Notes: generated by a model not told the origin, from the sequence alone. A DNA stretch of 64,000 nt from Caballeronia pedi (GCF_001544915.2 NZ_FCOE02000014.1:119346-183345), one strand, 5' to 3'. Counted from the first letter of the stretch, positions 8,310 to 18,297 are shown. A program made the numbers and translations.

Positions 8310-9239
8310 TCACCCGCGCGGATGATGCTCGCGATGCAGCTTGTGCAGACGCTCGCGCGCGACGTGCGTGTAGATCTGCGTCGTCGAGATGTCCGAGTGC
8401 CCGAGCAGCAATTGCACGACGCGCAGGTCCGCGCCGTGATTGAGCAGATGCGTCGCGAACGCGTGACGCAGCGTGTGCGGCGAGAGCGGCGCGTGCACGC
8501 CGCCCTTCAGCGCATGGCGCTTGATGATGTTCCAGAACTGCTGGCGCGTCATGCCTTCGCCGCGCGTGGTGACGAAAAGCGCATCGGCGGAACGCGCGCC
8601 GAGCAGCGCCGGACGCGCTTCGCGCAGATAGCGTTCGAGCCACGCGTGCGCCGTCTCTCCGAAGGGAATCAGGCGCTCTTTCGAGCCCTTGCCCATCACG
8701 CGCACGACGCCTTCGTTCAGGCCGACTTCGACTGTCTTGAGCGTCACCAGTTCGGTGACGCGCAGGCCGCTCGCGTACATCAGCTCGAGCATCGTGCGGT
8801 CGCGCAGGCCGAGCGGCGCCTCGATGTCGGGCGCGCCGAGCAGCGCTTCGACCTGCGTTTCATTGAGCGTCGACGGAAAGCGCGGCGGCTGCCTCGCCGA
8901 ACGCAGCTTCAGCGTCGGATCGGAGGTGGTGCGGTGTTCGCGCAAAGCCCACGCGTAGTAACGGCGAAAGACCGACAAGCGCCGGTTCGCCGACGTCGCC
9001 TTGTCGCCGCGGCGCGCGGCCATGTAGCCGTTCATGTCGGCCTCGACGGCGAAATCGATCGACGCGCCGCGCGTCTTGCCGAGCCATTCCGCGAAGAGCT
9101 TGAGATCACGCCGATACGCTTCGAGCGAGTTTTTCGCGAGACCGTGTTCGAGCCAGAGCGCATCGCAGAAGAGATCGATCGAGTCGTGGCTCGCGGTGAG
9201 TTCCGGCGTTTGTATTGCTTCAGTCGTTGCGCTCGTCAT
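8310..9239 (-). CDS. xerD: Tyrosine recombinase XerD
   Basis: A 309-residue site-specific recombinase that resolves chromosome dimers at dif together with XerC. All catalytic residues are seen: R160 (ASGLR), K184 (MGKGSKER), H255 and R258 (HTLRH), H281 (LGHSDIST) and the nucleophile Y290. The N-terminal SAM-like DNA-binding domain covers about residues 20–110. Its start overlaps the ogt stop as ATGA, so it is the last gene of a queG–ogt–xerD operon. XerD rather than a mobile integrase is supported by length, motif spacing and core context. Confidence 0.94.
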   Translation of the reverse strand: MTSATTEAIQTPELTASHDSIDLFCDALWLEHGLAKNSLEAYRRDLKLFAEWLGKTRGASIDFAVEADMNGYMAARRGDKATSANRRLSVFRRYYAWALREHRTTSDPTLKLRSARQPPRFPSTLNETQVEALLGAPDIEAPLGLRDRTMLELMYASGLRVTELVTLKTVEVGLNEGVVRVMGKGSKERLIPFGETAHAWLERYLREARPALLGARSADALFVTTRGEGMTRQQFWNIIKRHALKGGVHAPLSPHTLRHAFATHLLNHGADLRVVQLLLGHSDISTTQIYTHVARERLHKLHREHHPRG

Positions 9240-9718
9240 GCGATCGATACACCTTCATGCGCCAGCAGCCAGCGCTTCACATTGCGATAAAAACCCTCGC
9301 CGGGATGATGCGCGAAGCCGCCGATCCCGCCCGATGCCACTACCCGGTGGCACGGTATCACGATCGGCAGCGGATTGGAGCCGCACGCCTGCCCGACCGC
9401 GCGCGGCACGCTGCCGATCTCGCGCGCAAGCTGCCCGTAGGTCCAGACGTGCCCCGCCGCGATGCCTGAAATGCCCCGCCATACGCGCTGCTGAAACGCG
9501 GTGCCGCGGACCGCGAGCGGCAGGTCGAAGCGCATCGACGGCGTGTCGAAGTAACGGCGGATCTGCGCGGCCGCGTCGCGGGCGAGCGGCGTGTGCGGCT
9601 CGACGCTGTCGACATCGTCGGGCAGATAAACGATCTCGCGCACGCACTGCGCATCGGCGCGAATGCCGACTTTGCCGAACGGCGCGTCGATCACGGCATC
9701 GAACGGAATGGTCTTCAT
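9236..9718 (-). CDS. ogt: Methylated-DNA–protein-cysteine methyltransferase
   Basis: A 160-residue DNA repair protein that takes the alkyl group from O6-methylguanine onto its own cysteine. The active-site PCHRV is at residues 122–126 (C123), preceded by VWTYGQLAREIG and AVGQACGSNPLPIVI, as in Ogt/AGT. I use the ATG at 9718, which overlaps the queG stop by 4 bases (ATGA); a longer frame starts at 9736 but would overlap queG further. It is the middle gene of the queG–ogt–xerD operon. The missing AraC-like N-terminal domain rules out an Ada-type regulator. Confidence 0.95.
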   Translation of the reverse strand: MKTIPFDAVIDAPFGKVGIRADAQCVREIVYLPDDVDSVEPHTPLARDAAAQIRRYFDTPSMRFDLPLAVRGTAFQQRVWRGISGIAAGHVWTYGQLAREIGSVPRAVGQACGSNPLPIVIPCHRVVASGGIGGFAHHPGEGFYRNVKRWLLAHEGVSIA

Positions 9719-10950
9719 GATTGCTCCAGCGCCCACCGAACGTGTTCGCGGACGAGTTCGGACGAGTCATCTTCACGCGCGCGCAACGCGTCGACGATGG
9801 CCTCGCGTTCGCCTGCGTCGAGCGCGGAGGAACGCAACGCATTGCCCATCCCGACCGCGATATTGCGCAGCCACCGCTCATGCCCGATGCGCCGGATCGC
9901 GCTGCCCTGCATGCGGGTGTCGAAATCGCCGGCGCTCCATGCGAACAGTTCGACCAGCGTCGCGCGATCGAGCCCATGCCGCACGTCGAAATCCGCGACG
10001 GGCGCGGCCTGCGCGAACTTGTTCCACGGACAGACGAGCTGGCAATCGTCGCAACCATAGACGCGATTGCCGATCAGCGGACGCAGCTCTTCGGGAATGC
10101 TGCCGTGCAGTTCGATCGTCAGATACGAGATGCAGCGCCGCGCATCGACGCGATACGGCGCGACGATCGCACCGGTCGGACATGCGCCGATGCAGCGCGT
10201 GCACTGCCCGCAATGCGCGCCTTCCTGCTCGGGATGCGGATCGACGGGCAGCGGGACATCGACGAAGATTTCGCCGAGAAAGAACAGCGATCCGGCATCG
10301 CGATCGAGCAGCAGCGTGTGCTTGCCGCGCCAGCCGTTGCCCGCCTTCTGCGCGAGCGCGACTTCCAGCACCGGCGCGGAATCCGTGAACGCGCGATGCC
10401 CGAACGGCCCGATCTCGCTTTCGATGCGCTCCGCCAGTTGCTGCAGACGATTGCGCATGACCTTGTGATAATCGCGGCCGCGCGCATAGATGGAGACCAT
10501 CGCCTGCGATGGCTTCGCGAGCCGCGACCATTCGATCGCGCGCCAGTCGTTCTTCTGACCATCGGCTGTCGCGACACTTTCATCGCCCTGTTTCGCGAGC
10601 GTTTGCGCCGGCAAATAGGCCATGCGCGCGGTGATGACACGTCGCGTCCCGGCCACAAGCTCGGCCGGTCTTGCGCGTTTCATCCCATGTTTGGCCATAT
10701 AATCCATTTCGCCGTGATAGCCTGCTTCCAGCCAGTCATTCAGGCCTTTCTCGGCATCCGTCAGGTCGATATCACTGATGCCGACGGCACCAAACCCTAA
10801 CTCGCGCCCCCACGCCTTGATGCGTTGCGCGAGCTCCGCCAGCGCGTTTTCATCGAGTTCGATGACGCGAGACTCTGAGACGGACTCAGCGGCGGCGTCG
10901 CTGGACGCGGTCGTGAATTCAACGGAATGTTCCGGCAATCGGTTCATCAC
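9715..10950 (-). CDS. queG: Epoxyqueuosine reductase QueG
   Basis: A 411-residue cobalamin- and iron-sulfur-dependent enzyme that makes queuosine from epoxyqueuosine in tRNA. Two [4Fe-4S] clusters are visible: C247, C250, C253, C257 (HCGQCTRCIGACPTG) and C300, C303, C307 (CDDCQLVCPWNK). The FTDSAPVLE segment carries the conserved aspartate D190. The first 30 residues are not conserved and may be an over-long start, since the ATG at 10950 lies only 15 bases from the divergent tsaE start. A C-terminal HEAT-like extension is present. First gene of the queG–ogt–xerD operon. Confidence 0.95.
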   Translation of the reverse strand: MMNRLPEHSVEFTTASSDAAAESVSESRVIELDENALAELAQRIKAWGRELGFGAVGISDIDLTDAEKGLNDWLEAGYHGEMDYMAKHGMKRARPAELVAGTRRVITARMAYLPAQTLAKQGDESVATADGQKNDWRAIEWSRLAKPSQAMVSIYARGRDYHKVMRNRLQQLAERIESEIGPFGHRAFTDSAPVLEVALAQKAGNGWRGKHTLLLDRDAGSLFFLGEIFVDVPLPVDPHPEQEGAHCGQCTRCIGACPTGAIVAPYRVDARRCISYLTIELHGSIPEELRPLIGNRVYGCDDCQLVCPWNKFAQAAPVADFDVRHGLDRATLVELFAWSAGDFDTRMQGSAIRRIGHERWLRNIAVGMGNALRSSALDAGEREAIVDALRAREDDSSELVREHVRWALEQS

Positions 10951-10965
10951 GACATTTTACGAGCA

Positions 10966-11550
10966 ATGCCCGAAAGCCCCGTACGAACGACGCAAGACCT
11001 TCCCTCCGCGCTTCTCGAACGCCGCTTCGAGTTGCGCGACGAAGCGGCGACGCTCGCTTTCGGAGAACGCTTCGCGCGCGCCATCGACGCCACGCGCATC
11101 CGCGCATCGCAATCTTCTTCTGAACGATTTCACGGTCTTCAGGTCCAGTTGATCGGAGATCTGGGCGCGGGCAAGACCACGCTCGTGCGCGCCACGCTGC
11201 GCGCGCTCGGCCACGTCGGCCGCGTGAAGAGCCCGACCTACACGCTCGTCGAGCCGTACTCGCTCGTCATCGAAAGCGGACCGCTCGACGTTTATCACTT
11301 CGATCTCTATCGCTTCGCCGATCCGGCCGAATGGGCCGATGCCGGCTTCCGCGAATATTTCGATGCGGGCGCGCTGTGCCTCGTCGAGTGGCCGCAACAG
11401 GCGGGCGGCCTGCTCGGCGTGCCTGATCTCGTGTTCCAGTTGTCCCTGCCGGACCACATCACCCAGGAAGCACATTCGGACGAAGAAGGCCGCGTTCTGA
11501 GCGCGCGGGCGTTTAGCGAAACAGGAAAGTCATGTCTCGAAAGATGTTGA
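10966..11550 (+). CDS. tsaE: tRNA threonylcarbamoyladenosine biosynthesis protein TsaE
   Basis: A 194-residue ATPase that works with TsaB/TsaD in making t6A37 on ANN-decoding tRNAs. Walker A GDLGAGKT is at residues 64–71, followed by VKSPTYTLVEPY and DVYHFDLYRFADPAEW, typical of the family. It is about 40 residues longer at the N-terminus than most TsaE, so a later start is possible; the ATG at 10966 is chosen over 10927 because the latter would run through the queG start. Its 3' end overlaps amiC by 19 bases, suggesting coupled translation. Confidence 0.93.
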   Translation: MPESPVRTTQDLPSALLERRFELRDEAATLAFGERFARAIDATRIRASQSSSERFHGLQVQLIGDLGAGKTTLVRATLRALGHVGRVKSPTYTLVEPYSLVIESGPLDVYHFDLYRFADPAEWADAGFREYFDAGALCLVEWPQQAGGLLGVPDLVFQLSLPDHITQEAHSDEEGRVLSARAFSETGKSCLERC

Positions 11551-13055
11551 TCAAGCCATTTCATTCGATCGAAGCGGGCGCCGTCGCGCCGCACAACTGG
11601 CGACGCCGCCAGGTGCTGCGCGCGGGCGCCTCCACGCTCGTGCTCGCGCTCGTCGGCCCGAAGCTCGCGCATGCGAGCAGCGTGCTCGGCGTGCGCGTGT
11701 GGCCCGCGCGCGATTACACCCGCGTGACGATCGAATCGGACCAGCCGCTGCAGAACGCGAACCAGTTGTTGCAGGGACCGGACCGGCTCGTCGTCGACCT
11801 TTCCGGCATCGATCTCGATCAGGCGCTGCGCGATCTCGTCTCGAAGATCACGCCGAACGATCCGCAGATTCAGGCAGTGCGCATCGGGCAGTATCAGCCG
11901 CATGTCGTGCGCATGGTGTTCGATCTGAAAGGCTCGGTGAAGCCGCAGGTGTTCACGCTGGGTCCGATCGGCAGCTACAAGTACCGGCTCGTGTTCGACC
12001 TGTACCCGGCGGTCGCGCCCGATCCGCTGATGGAACTGCTCGCGCAGACCGAACGCAAGCAGGAGGCGCTCGACCGCGCCAATCCGAATCCGTCCGCGCC
12101 GCCGCCCGCGACGCTCTCCGGACCTGCGACCGCACAGAAGCCGAGCACGCCCGATTCCACCGACGACTTTTTCCAGAAGTACGCGCAGAACGATGCGCCG
12201 GTCGAGATCGCGCCATCCGTTCCGGCGACTCCGAAGCCCGCCGCGAAACCGCGCGTGCCGTCCGCGCCGCCGGTCATCGCGAAGAAGGACGACGGCGACG
12301 CCGATCAATACGCCTTCTCCACGCCCAAGCAAGGCGCCGGCACGACGCGCCTGCTCACCGTCGCGATCGATCCGGGTCACGGCGGCGAGGACCCCGGCGC
12401 GATCGGCGGCCAGGGCACGTACGAGAAACACATCGCGCTCGACATCGCGAAGAAGCTGCGCGCGAAGATCGACGCTCAGCCCAACATGCGCGCGATGATG
12501 ACCCGCGACGCCGACTTCTTCGTGCCGCTCAACGTGCGCGTGCAGAAGGCGCAGCGCGTGTCGGCGGACCTGTTCGTGTCGATTCACGCGGACGCGTTCA
12601 CGTCGCCCGATGCGCGCGGCTCGTCGGTGTTCGCGCTGTCGGAGCACGGCGCGTCAAGCGCCGCCGCGCGCTGGATGGCGAACAAGGAGAATGCGTCGGA
12701 TCAGGTCGGCGGCATCAACGTGAAATCGCAGGACGCGAGCGTGAACCGCGCGCTCTTCGATATGTCGACGACCGCGCAAATCCGCGATTCGATGCGCTAC
12801 GGCAGCTTCGTGCTCAACGAGATCGGCGGCATCAACAAGCTGCACAAGGGCTCGGTCGAGCAGGCGGGCTTCGCCGTGCTCAAGGCGCCGGACATTCCGT
12901 CGATCCTGGTCGAGACCGCGTTCATCAGCAATCCGGACGAGGAAGCGCGCCTGAACGACGAAGCCTATCGCGACAAGATGGCCAACGCGATCATGAAGGG
13001 CATCAAGCGCTACTTCGCGGCCAATCCGCCGCTCGCGAAGAGCCGCATGACGTAA
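11532..13055 (+). CDS. amiC: N-acetylmuramoyl-L-alanine amidase (AmiC type)
   Basis: A 507-residue periplasmic amidase that cleaves septal peptidoglycan during cell separation. Residues 24–29 (RRRQVL) followed by a hydrophobic stretch ending AHA make a Tat-type signal peptide. An AMIN domain follows (about 52–150), then a Pro/Ala-rich linker, then an Amidase_3 domain with AIDPGHGGEDPG, a downstream SIHADAF and ILVETAFISNPDEE, providing the zinc ligands and catalytic glutamate. It overlaps tsaE, an arrangement common in proteobacteria. An alternative ATG four codons in (MLIKPF) is possible. Confidence 0.95.
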   Translation: MSRKMLIKPFHSIEAGAVAPHNWRRRQVLRAGASTLVLALVGPKLAHASSVLGVRVWPARDYTRVTIESDQPLQNANQLLQGPDRLVVDLSGIDLDQALRDLVSKITPNDPQIQAVRIGQYQPHVVRMVFDLKGSVKPQVFTLGPIGSYKYRLVFDLYPAVAPDPLMELLAQTERKQEALDRANPNPSAPPPATLSGPATAQKPSTPDSTDDFFQKYAQNDAPVEIAPSVPATPKPAAKPRVPSAPPVIAKKDDGDADQYAFSTPKQGAGTTRLLTVAIDPGHGGEDPGAIGGQGTYEKHIALDIAKKLRAKIDAQPNMRAMMTRDADFFVPLNVRVQKAQRVSADLFVSIHADAFTSPDARGSSVFALSEHGASSAAARWMANKENASDQVGGINVKSQDASVNRALFDMSTTAQIRDSMRYGSFVLNEIGGINKLHKGSVEQAGFAVLKAPDIPSILVETAFISNPDEEARLNDEAYRDKMANAIMKGIKRYFAANPPLAKSRMT

Positions 13056-13074
13056 GGCGCGCAAGCGTTGGGGT

Positions 13075-13956
13075 TCAGCGCGTCGTCGGCAGGATGCGCT
13101 GCATGAAGCGCGCGCCGAACACGTTCACCGCGAGTCCCGCCATCACGAGCGCCGCGCCCGCGATCTGCGCGGCGCTCAGCGCCTCGCCGAGAAATGCCGC
13201 CGCCGACGCGAGCCCGATCACCGGGACCAGCAGCGAAAACGGCGCGACGCTTCCCGCCGGATAGCGCGCCAGCAATTTCCCCCACAGGCTGTAGCCGACG
13301 ATCGTCGCGACAAACGCGAGATAAAGAATCGCCAGCACCGACACGAGCGGAATGTGCGCGAGACTCGCTTCGATGCGCGCCGGGCCTTCGAAGATCAGCG
13401 AGAGCACGAGAAACGGCAGCGGCGGAATCAGGCTGCCCCACACGACGAGCGACAGCAGATCGACCTTGCCCATGCGCTTCGTGGCGATGTTGCCGAGCGC
13501 CCACATTGCCGCGGCTGCGAGCGTGAAGAGAAAGCCGGTGACGGTCATCGCGTGGCCGCCGCGCATGCCGATCAGCGCGAGTCCCGCCGCCGCGATCACG
13601 AGCCCGGCGACATTCGCCGCGCGGATGCGCTCGCCAAGGAACATCGATGCGAACACGAGCGTGAAGAACGCCTGCGCCTGCAGAACCAGCGACGCCAGTC
13701 CGGCTGGCATCCCCACATACATGCCGTAGAAGAGCAGCGCGAATTGGCCGAGCGAAATGGTGAGGCCGTAGGCAAACAGCCAGCGCAGCGGAATTTGCGG
13801 GCGCTTGACGAACAGCGCCGGCACGGCAGCGAGCGCGAAACGCAGCGCGCCGAGCAGCATCGGCGGCACGCCATGCAGCCCCAGTTTGATGACGACGAAA
13901 TTCACGCCCCACGCGAGAATCACGATCGATGCAATCAGCAAATCCTTTGGCGACAT
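13075..13956 (-). CDS. EamA/DMT-family transporter
   Basis: A 293-residue membrane protein starting MSPKDLLIASIVILAWGVNF. The drug/metabolite transporter fold is clear: two EamA halves of about five helices each, the first ending at FLGERIRAANVAGLVIAAAG and the second at FLGEALSAAQIAGAALVMAG. This resembles E. coli EamA (O-acetylserine/cysteine exporter), but the substrate cannot be read from sequence. The start at 13956 is where similarity begins; a longer upstream frame runs through the neighbouring gene's region. It is convergent with amiC. Confidence 0.88.
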   Translation of the reverse strand: MSPKDLLIASIVILAWGVNFVVIKLGLHGVPPMLLGALRFALAAVPALFVKRPQIPLRWLFAYGLTISLGQFALLFYGMYVGMPAGLASLVLQAQAFFTLVFASMFLGERIRAANVAGLVIAAAGLALIGMRGGHAMTVTGFLFTLAAAAMWALGNIATKRMGKVDLLSLVVWGSLIPPLPFLVLSLIFEGPARIEASLAHIPLVSVLAILYLAFVATIVGYSLWGKLLARYPAGSVAPFSLLVPVIGLASAAAFLGEALSAAQIAGAALVMAGLAVNVFGARFMQRILPTTR

Positions 13957-14062
13957 CGCCCTTCCCCTTCTTTCGTGCGCGTTGATGGCGAATCGGAAAG
14001 TGTAGCGGAGGGTCGCGCGAGGTTGCTTGTCAATTCCTGCGCGGCATGACGAAACACGCGAA

Positions 14063-14099
14063 AAGCGCTCGCGCCGCCTTTGCGGCAGCGCGAGCGCTT
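14063..14099 (-). terminator. Hairpin downstream of small secreted protein gene
   Basis: Stem 14063–14073 with 14089–14099, extended inside by CCGC/GCGG. Read leftward it ends in a short TTTT, so it may terminate the 86-residue protein gene. The weak T-run keeps confidence moderate. Confidence 0.5.
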
Positions 14100-14117
14100 C
14101 GGTCCAGGAAACCGCGC

Positions 14118-14378
14118 TTACTTGCTTTGGCCCGACTCGGCCGCCGCGTTGTTGCCGGTTTCCACGTCCGGCGTCTTCTTGCCCGACGAAGGATGCGCGG
14201 TGTGCTTCTTCGGCGTCTTGTGCTTCATCGTGCCGGCCGAATTGTCGGTGGTGGCGCCGGCATCGTTGCTCATCGCCCCCGACGAATTGCCCGACGACGT
14301 CTGCGCGAATGCGCCCGTCGCGGCGGTGGCGGTAAAAAGGCTCGCGGTGATGGCGATCAACAGCTTGTTCTTGCTCAT
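14118..14378 (-). CDS. Small secreted low-complexity protein
   Basis: An 86-residue protein starting MSKNKLLIAITASLFTATAA. Residues 1–25 form a signal peptide ending at an AFA-Q site. The mature part is Ser/Thr/Asn/Gly-rich and then basic (HKTPKKHTAH), with no recognised domain. Small proteins of this make-up are common in Burkholderiaceae; their function is not known. The start at 14378 is chosen because the signal peptide begins there; a much longer open frame upstream is an antisense shadow of the pirin gene. It is divergent from the pirin gene. Confidence 0.7.
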   Translation of the reverse strand: MSKNKLLIAITASLFTATAATGAFAQTSSGNSSGAMSNDAGATTDNSAGTMKHKTPKKHTAHPSSGKKTPDVETGNNAAAESGQSK

Positions 14379-14555
14379 TTTCAGACTCCCGATGCTGGTT
14401 GCAAAAGTTGTGCGAAGCCGCGCGCATGCGCATGAACGCGGCGACGTAAAAGATGAGCGCCCCGGCGGCACGCCTGCGTTGCGCGGCATCGGCCGGTAGA
14501 ATCGATGGAACCACGCGCGCCATTCCGGCGCCCGATCCTTCCAGCGAATTCCGCC

Positions 14556-15455
<900 letters not shown>

Positions 15456-15534
15456 GGCGTGCGTGAGCGCTTGAGAGTCGCGCGGATCGTCCCCATATAG
15501 ATGGGATCGACCGCAAGCATTAGGAGAAAACGCA

Positions 15535-16383
15535 ATGGATACGACCCTCGCCACCTTCGAGAACGATGTCATCAACGCGTCGATGCTCGCGCCGGTTCTG
15601 GTCGATTTCTGGGCCCCGTGGTGCGGCCCGTGCAAGACGCTCGGACCGATGCTCGAAAGGCTCGAAGCGGAAGCCGCCGGCAAGTGGAAGCTCGTCAAGG
15701 TGAACGTCGACGAGAATCAGGAACTCGCGGCGCACTTCCAGGTGCGCAGCATTCCGCATGTGATCGCGTTCGCGGATGGCCGCCCGGTCGACCAGTTCAT
15801 CGGCGTGCTGCCGGAGGGCGAGTTGCGCGCGTTTCTCGACCGTCTGGTGCCCGCTGGCGCCGATGCCGAGCGCAGCGCCGCGCAAAGCGCGTGGGCCGCG
15901 GGCGACCGCAAGAAAGCCATCGACACGATCAAGGCCGCGCTCGCGCTCGATCCCGGTTACGACAACGCGCGCCTCGACCTGATCGAGTGGCTGATCGCGG
16001 AGCGCCGTATCGAAGACGCGAAGGAAGAGGACAAGCTGCTGTCGCCCAAGACGACGCAGGGCATCGACGCGCGCTACAACGCACTGAAAACCGAGCTCGA
16101 CGCCGCCGATGCAGCCGCCGATCTGCCACCCGCCGACGCGCTGATCGACGCGGTGAACGCCAACCCCGACGATCTCGACGCGCGTTTCGCGCTCGCCAAT
16201 CGGCTGATCGCGGGCCGGGACTATGCGGGCGCGCTGGAAAACCTGCTCGCGATCGTCGTGCGCGACCGCGCCTTCATGGACGACGTCGGCCGCAAGACCA
16301 TGCTTTCCGTGTTCGAACTCGCCGCCAATCAGCCGGATCTCGTGTCACAGTGGCGGCGCAAGCTGAGCGCGGCGATCAACTGA
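15535..16383 (+). CDS. cnoX: Chaperedoxin CnoX (YbbN-like thioredoxin with TPR tail)
   Basis: A 282-residue cytoplasmic protein. The N-terminal thioredoxin fold (about 1–110) carries the intact WCGPCK active site (C30, C33), followed by helical TPR-like repeats to the C-terminus. CnoX proteins hold unfolding proteins under oxidative stress and pass them to GroEL. The E. coli protein has lost the CxxC redox pair, whereas this one keeps it, so it may also be an active thioredoxin. Start supported by the GGAG upstream of 15535. A strong terminator follows. Confidence 0.9.
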   Translation: MDTTLATFENDVINASMLAPVLVDFWAPWCGPCKTLGPMLERLEAEAAGKWKLVKVNVDENQELAAHFQVRSIPHVIAFADGRPVDQFIGVLPEGELRAFLDRLVPAGADAERSAAQSAWAAGDRKKAIDTIKAALALDPGYDNARLDLIEWLIAERRIEDAKEEDKLLSPKTTQGIDARYNALKTELDAADAAADLPPADALIDAVNANPDDLDARFALANRLIAGRDYAGALENLLAIVVRDRAFMDDVGRKTMLSVFELAANQPDLVSQWRRKLSAAIN

Positions 16384-16403
16384 TCGACCAACCGCTGCAA
16401 GGG

Positions 16404-16440
16404 AAAACGGCCAGTTCTATCGGGAACTGGCCGTTTTGTT
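16404..16440. terminator. Bidirectional terminator between cnoX and tcdA
   Basis: A perfect 14-bp stem (16404–16417 with 16424–16437), beginning AAAACGGCC and ending GGCCGTTTT, between convergent genes. The tcdA stop is immediately to the right. Confidence 0.88.
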
Positions 16441-17286
16441 TCAGGCCGCGCGTTTCGCCAGCGCACGCAACACAAACGCGGCCGCCGCGAAACCGAAGCT
16501 CGCCGTGACGCACACGCTCGACCCGAACCCCGCGCAATTGAGCCCGACCGGACCAGAATAACCCGCGCCCGTTTCGAGATGCTCGGCGCCTTCGCTGATA
16601 TCGCATGCGGGCGCGTCGGGATAGATCAACGGCTCGTCGGAATACACCGCGCTCACCTTGAAGCGCGCTTTCGGGCCGCGCGGAAAGCCGTGCAGCTTGC
16701 GCAACTGGCCGCGCACCTTCGACAACAACGGGTCCTGAATCGTCAGCGCGAGATCGTCGATGCGAATGCGCGTCGGGTCCAGTTGCCCGCCCGCCCCGCC
16801 GACGGTGATGAGCGCCTGCTTGCGCGCCACGCACCACGCGATGAGCGCGGTTTTCGTGCGTACGCTGTCGATTGCGTCGACCACGTAATCGAAGCCGCCG
16901 CCGAGCGTCGCGTCGAAATTGCCGGGCTCGACGAAATCCTCGATCTGCTCGACGACGCACGCCGGATCGATCAGCCTGATGCGCTCGGCCATCGCGGTGA
17001 CTTTCGCCTTGCCGTAATTGCCGTCGAGCGCGTGAATCTGGCGGTTCGTATTGCTTTCGGCGACATTGTCGAGATCGATCAGCGTCAGCTTGCCGACAGC
17101 GCTGCGCGCGAGCGCTTCGGCCACCCACGAGCCCACGCCGCCGATGCCGATCACCGCGACATGCGCTTTCTCGAACGCGGCGAGCGCGGGCGCGCCGTAC
17201 AGACGCGCGATGCCGCCGAAGCGGCGCTCGCGATCGGCGATGTCTTCGGCGGAAGGCGTGACAGCAGTGTCGGATGAAGCGTTCAT
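16441..17286 (-). CDS. tcdA: tRNA threonylcarbamoyladenosine dehydratase
   Basis: A 281-residue E1-like (ThiF/MoeB fold) enzyme that cyclises t6A to ct6A in tRNA using ATP. The nucleotide-binding AVIGIGGVGSWVAEALARS lies near residues 44–62, with DLDNVAESNTNRQ following and a conserved C-terminal PACDISEG region. A hydrophobic C-terminal tail is present, as in E. coli TcdA. It is a single gene, convergent with cnoX. ThiF or MoeB are less likely because of the RRFGGIARLYG opening typical of TcdA. Confidence 0.92.
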   Translation of the reverse strand: MNASSDTAVTPSAEDIADRERRFGGIARLYGAPALAAFEKAHVAVIGIGGVGSWVAEALARSAVGKLTLIDLDNVAESNTNRQIHALDGNYGKAKVTAMAERIRLIDPACVVEQIEDFVEPGNFDATLGGGFDYVVDAIDSVRTKTALIAWCVARKQALITVGGAGGQLDPTRIRIDDLALTIQDPLLSKVRGQLRKLHGFPRGPKARFKVSAVYSDEPLIYPDAPACDISEGAEHLETGAGYSGPVGLNCAGFGSSVCVTASFGFAAAAFVLRALAKRAA

Positions 17287-17572
17287 GTCGTGCGGATGGG
17301 TGAAGCCGGGTCCGTTGAAAGCAAACTAAAAGCCATCAAAATGCTGCGCTCGTTGTGCGGCGTCAATCAAGGCTTACGGACGGCTGTCGGGTTTGAAAAC
17401 TTGAGTGTCCGATCATGCAAAATTCGATCGAATTGCGTATTCTGCCTTATCGAAACCCCGGACGTGATAGCCGTGAGCGCCGCACCTGCCGGCACGCAAC
17501 AGGTCCAGGGGTAATCAGGGCAAGAACGTTTCACCTTGGCTATACTGACCCGACTGTAGTGTTTGCATAAAA

Positions 17573-18214
17573 ATGACGACTCTCGCTGACCTTCGCAAAA
17601 ACTATTCGCGCGGCGCGCTCGACGCCGCGGACGTCGATCCGGACCCGGTACGCCAATTCCAGACCTGGTTCGCCCAGGCGCTCGATGCCAAGTTGCCCGA
17701 ACCGAATGCCATGACGCTCGCGACCGTCGATGCAGAGGGCCGTCCGTCCGCCCGCATCGTGCTGATCAAAGGCGTCGACGAGCGTGGCTTTGTTTTTTTT
17801 ACCAATTACGATAGCCGCAAAGGCCGCGAACTTCTTGCCAATCCCGCGGCGAGCCTGCTGTTCCACTGGATCGAACTCGAGCGCCAGGTACGTATCGAGG
17901 GCCGCGTCGAAAAGACGAGCGATGAGGAGAGCGACGCGTATTACGCATCGCGTCCGCTCGGCTCGCGCATCGGCGCGTGGGCGTCCGACCAGAGTCAGCC
18001 GCTCGAAAGCCGCGAAGCGCTGGAAGCGCGCGAGCGCGAGATGATCGCTCAATACGGCGACGCGCCGCCGCGCCCGCCGCACTGGGGCGGTTATCGCCTC
18101 GTGCCGGACGCCGTCGAGTTCTGGCAGGGACGCCCGTCGCGGCTGCACGATCGCATCGTCTATACGCGTGGTGACGCGCTCGCGCCGTGGCGCATCGCGA
18201 GACTCGCGCCGTAG
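17573..18214 (+). CDS. pdxH: Pyridoxamine 5'-phosphate oxidase
   Basis: A 213-residue FMN enzyme making pyridoxal 5'-phosphate from PNP or PMP. Family blocks are visible: FTNYDSRKGRELL (FMN binding), QVRIEGRVEK, YYASRPLGSRIGAWAS and the C-terminal PPHWGGYRLVP followed by FWQGRPSRLHDR. Length is normal. The preceding spacer of about 286 bases has a TATACT box at 17541–17546. It is divergent from tcdA and followed 83 bases later by cfa on the same strand. Confidence 0.96.
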   Translation: MTTLADLRKNYSRGALDAADVDPDPVRQFQTWFAQALDAKLPEPNAMTLATVDAEGRPSARIVLIKGVDERGFVFFTNYDSRKGRELLANPAASLLFHWIELERQVRIEGRVEKTSDEESDAYYASRPLGSRIGAWASDQSQPLESREALEAREREMIAQYGDAPPRPPHWGGYRLVPDAVEFWQGRPSRLHDRIVYTRGDALAPWRIARLAP

Positions 18215-18297
18215 ACGACTGGTGCCGAAGCGGCAGGCAGCACGAACATGGAGGCGCGAAGCCTTCTCTTGATTTCATCTAGCGCGGAGAAACAAGC

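Noticed and set aside
8310..9239. The tyrosine recombinase as a mobile-element integrase
   Set aside because: Length, motif spacing and operon with queG and ogt fit chromosomal XerD; no attachment repeats or phage genes are next to it.
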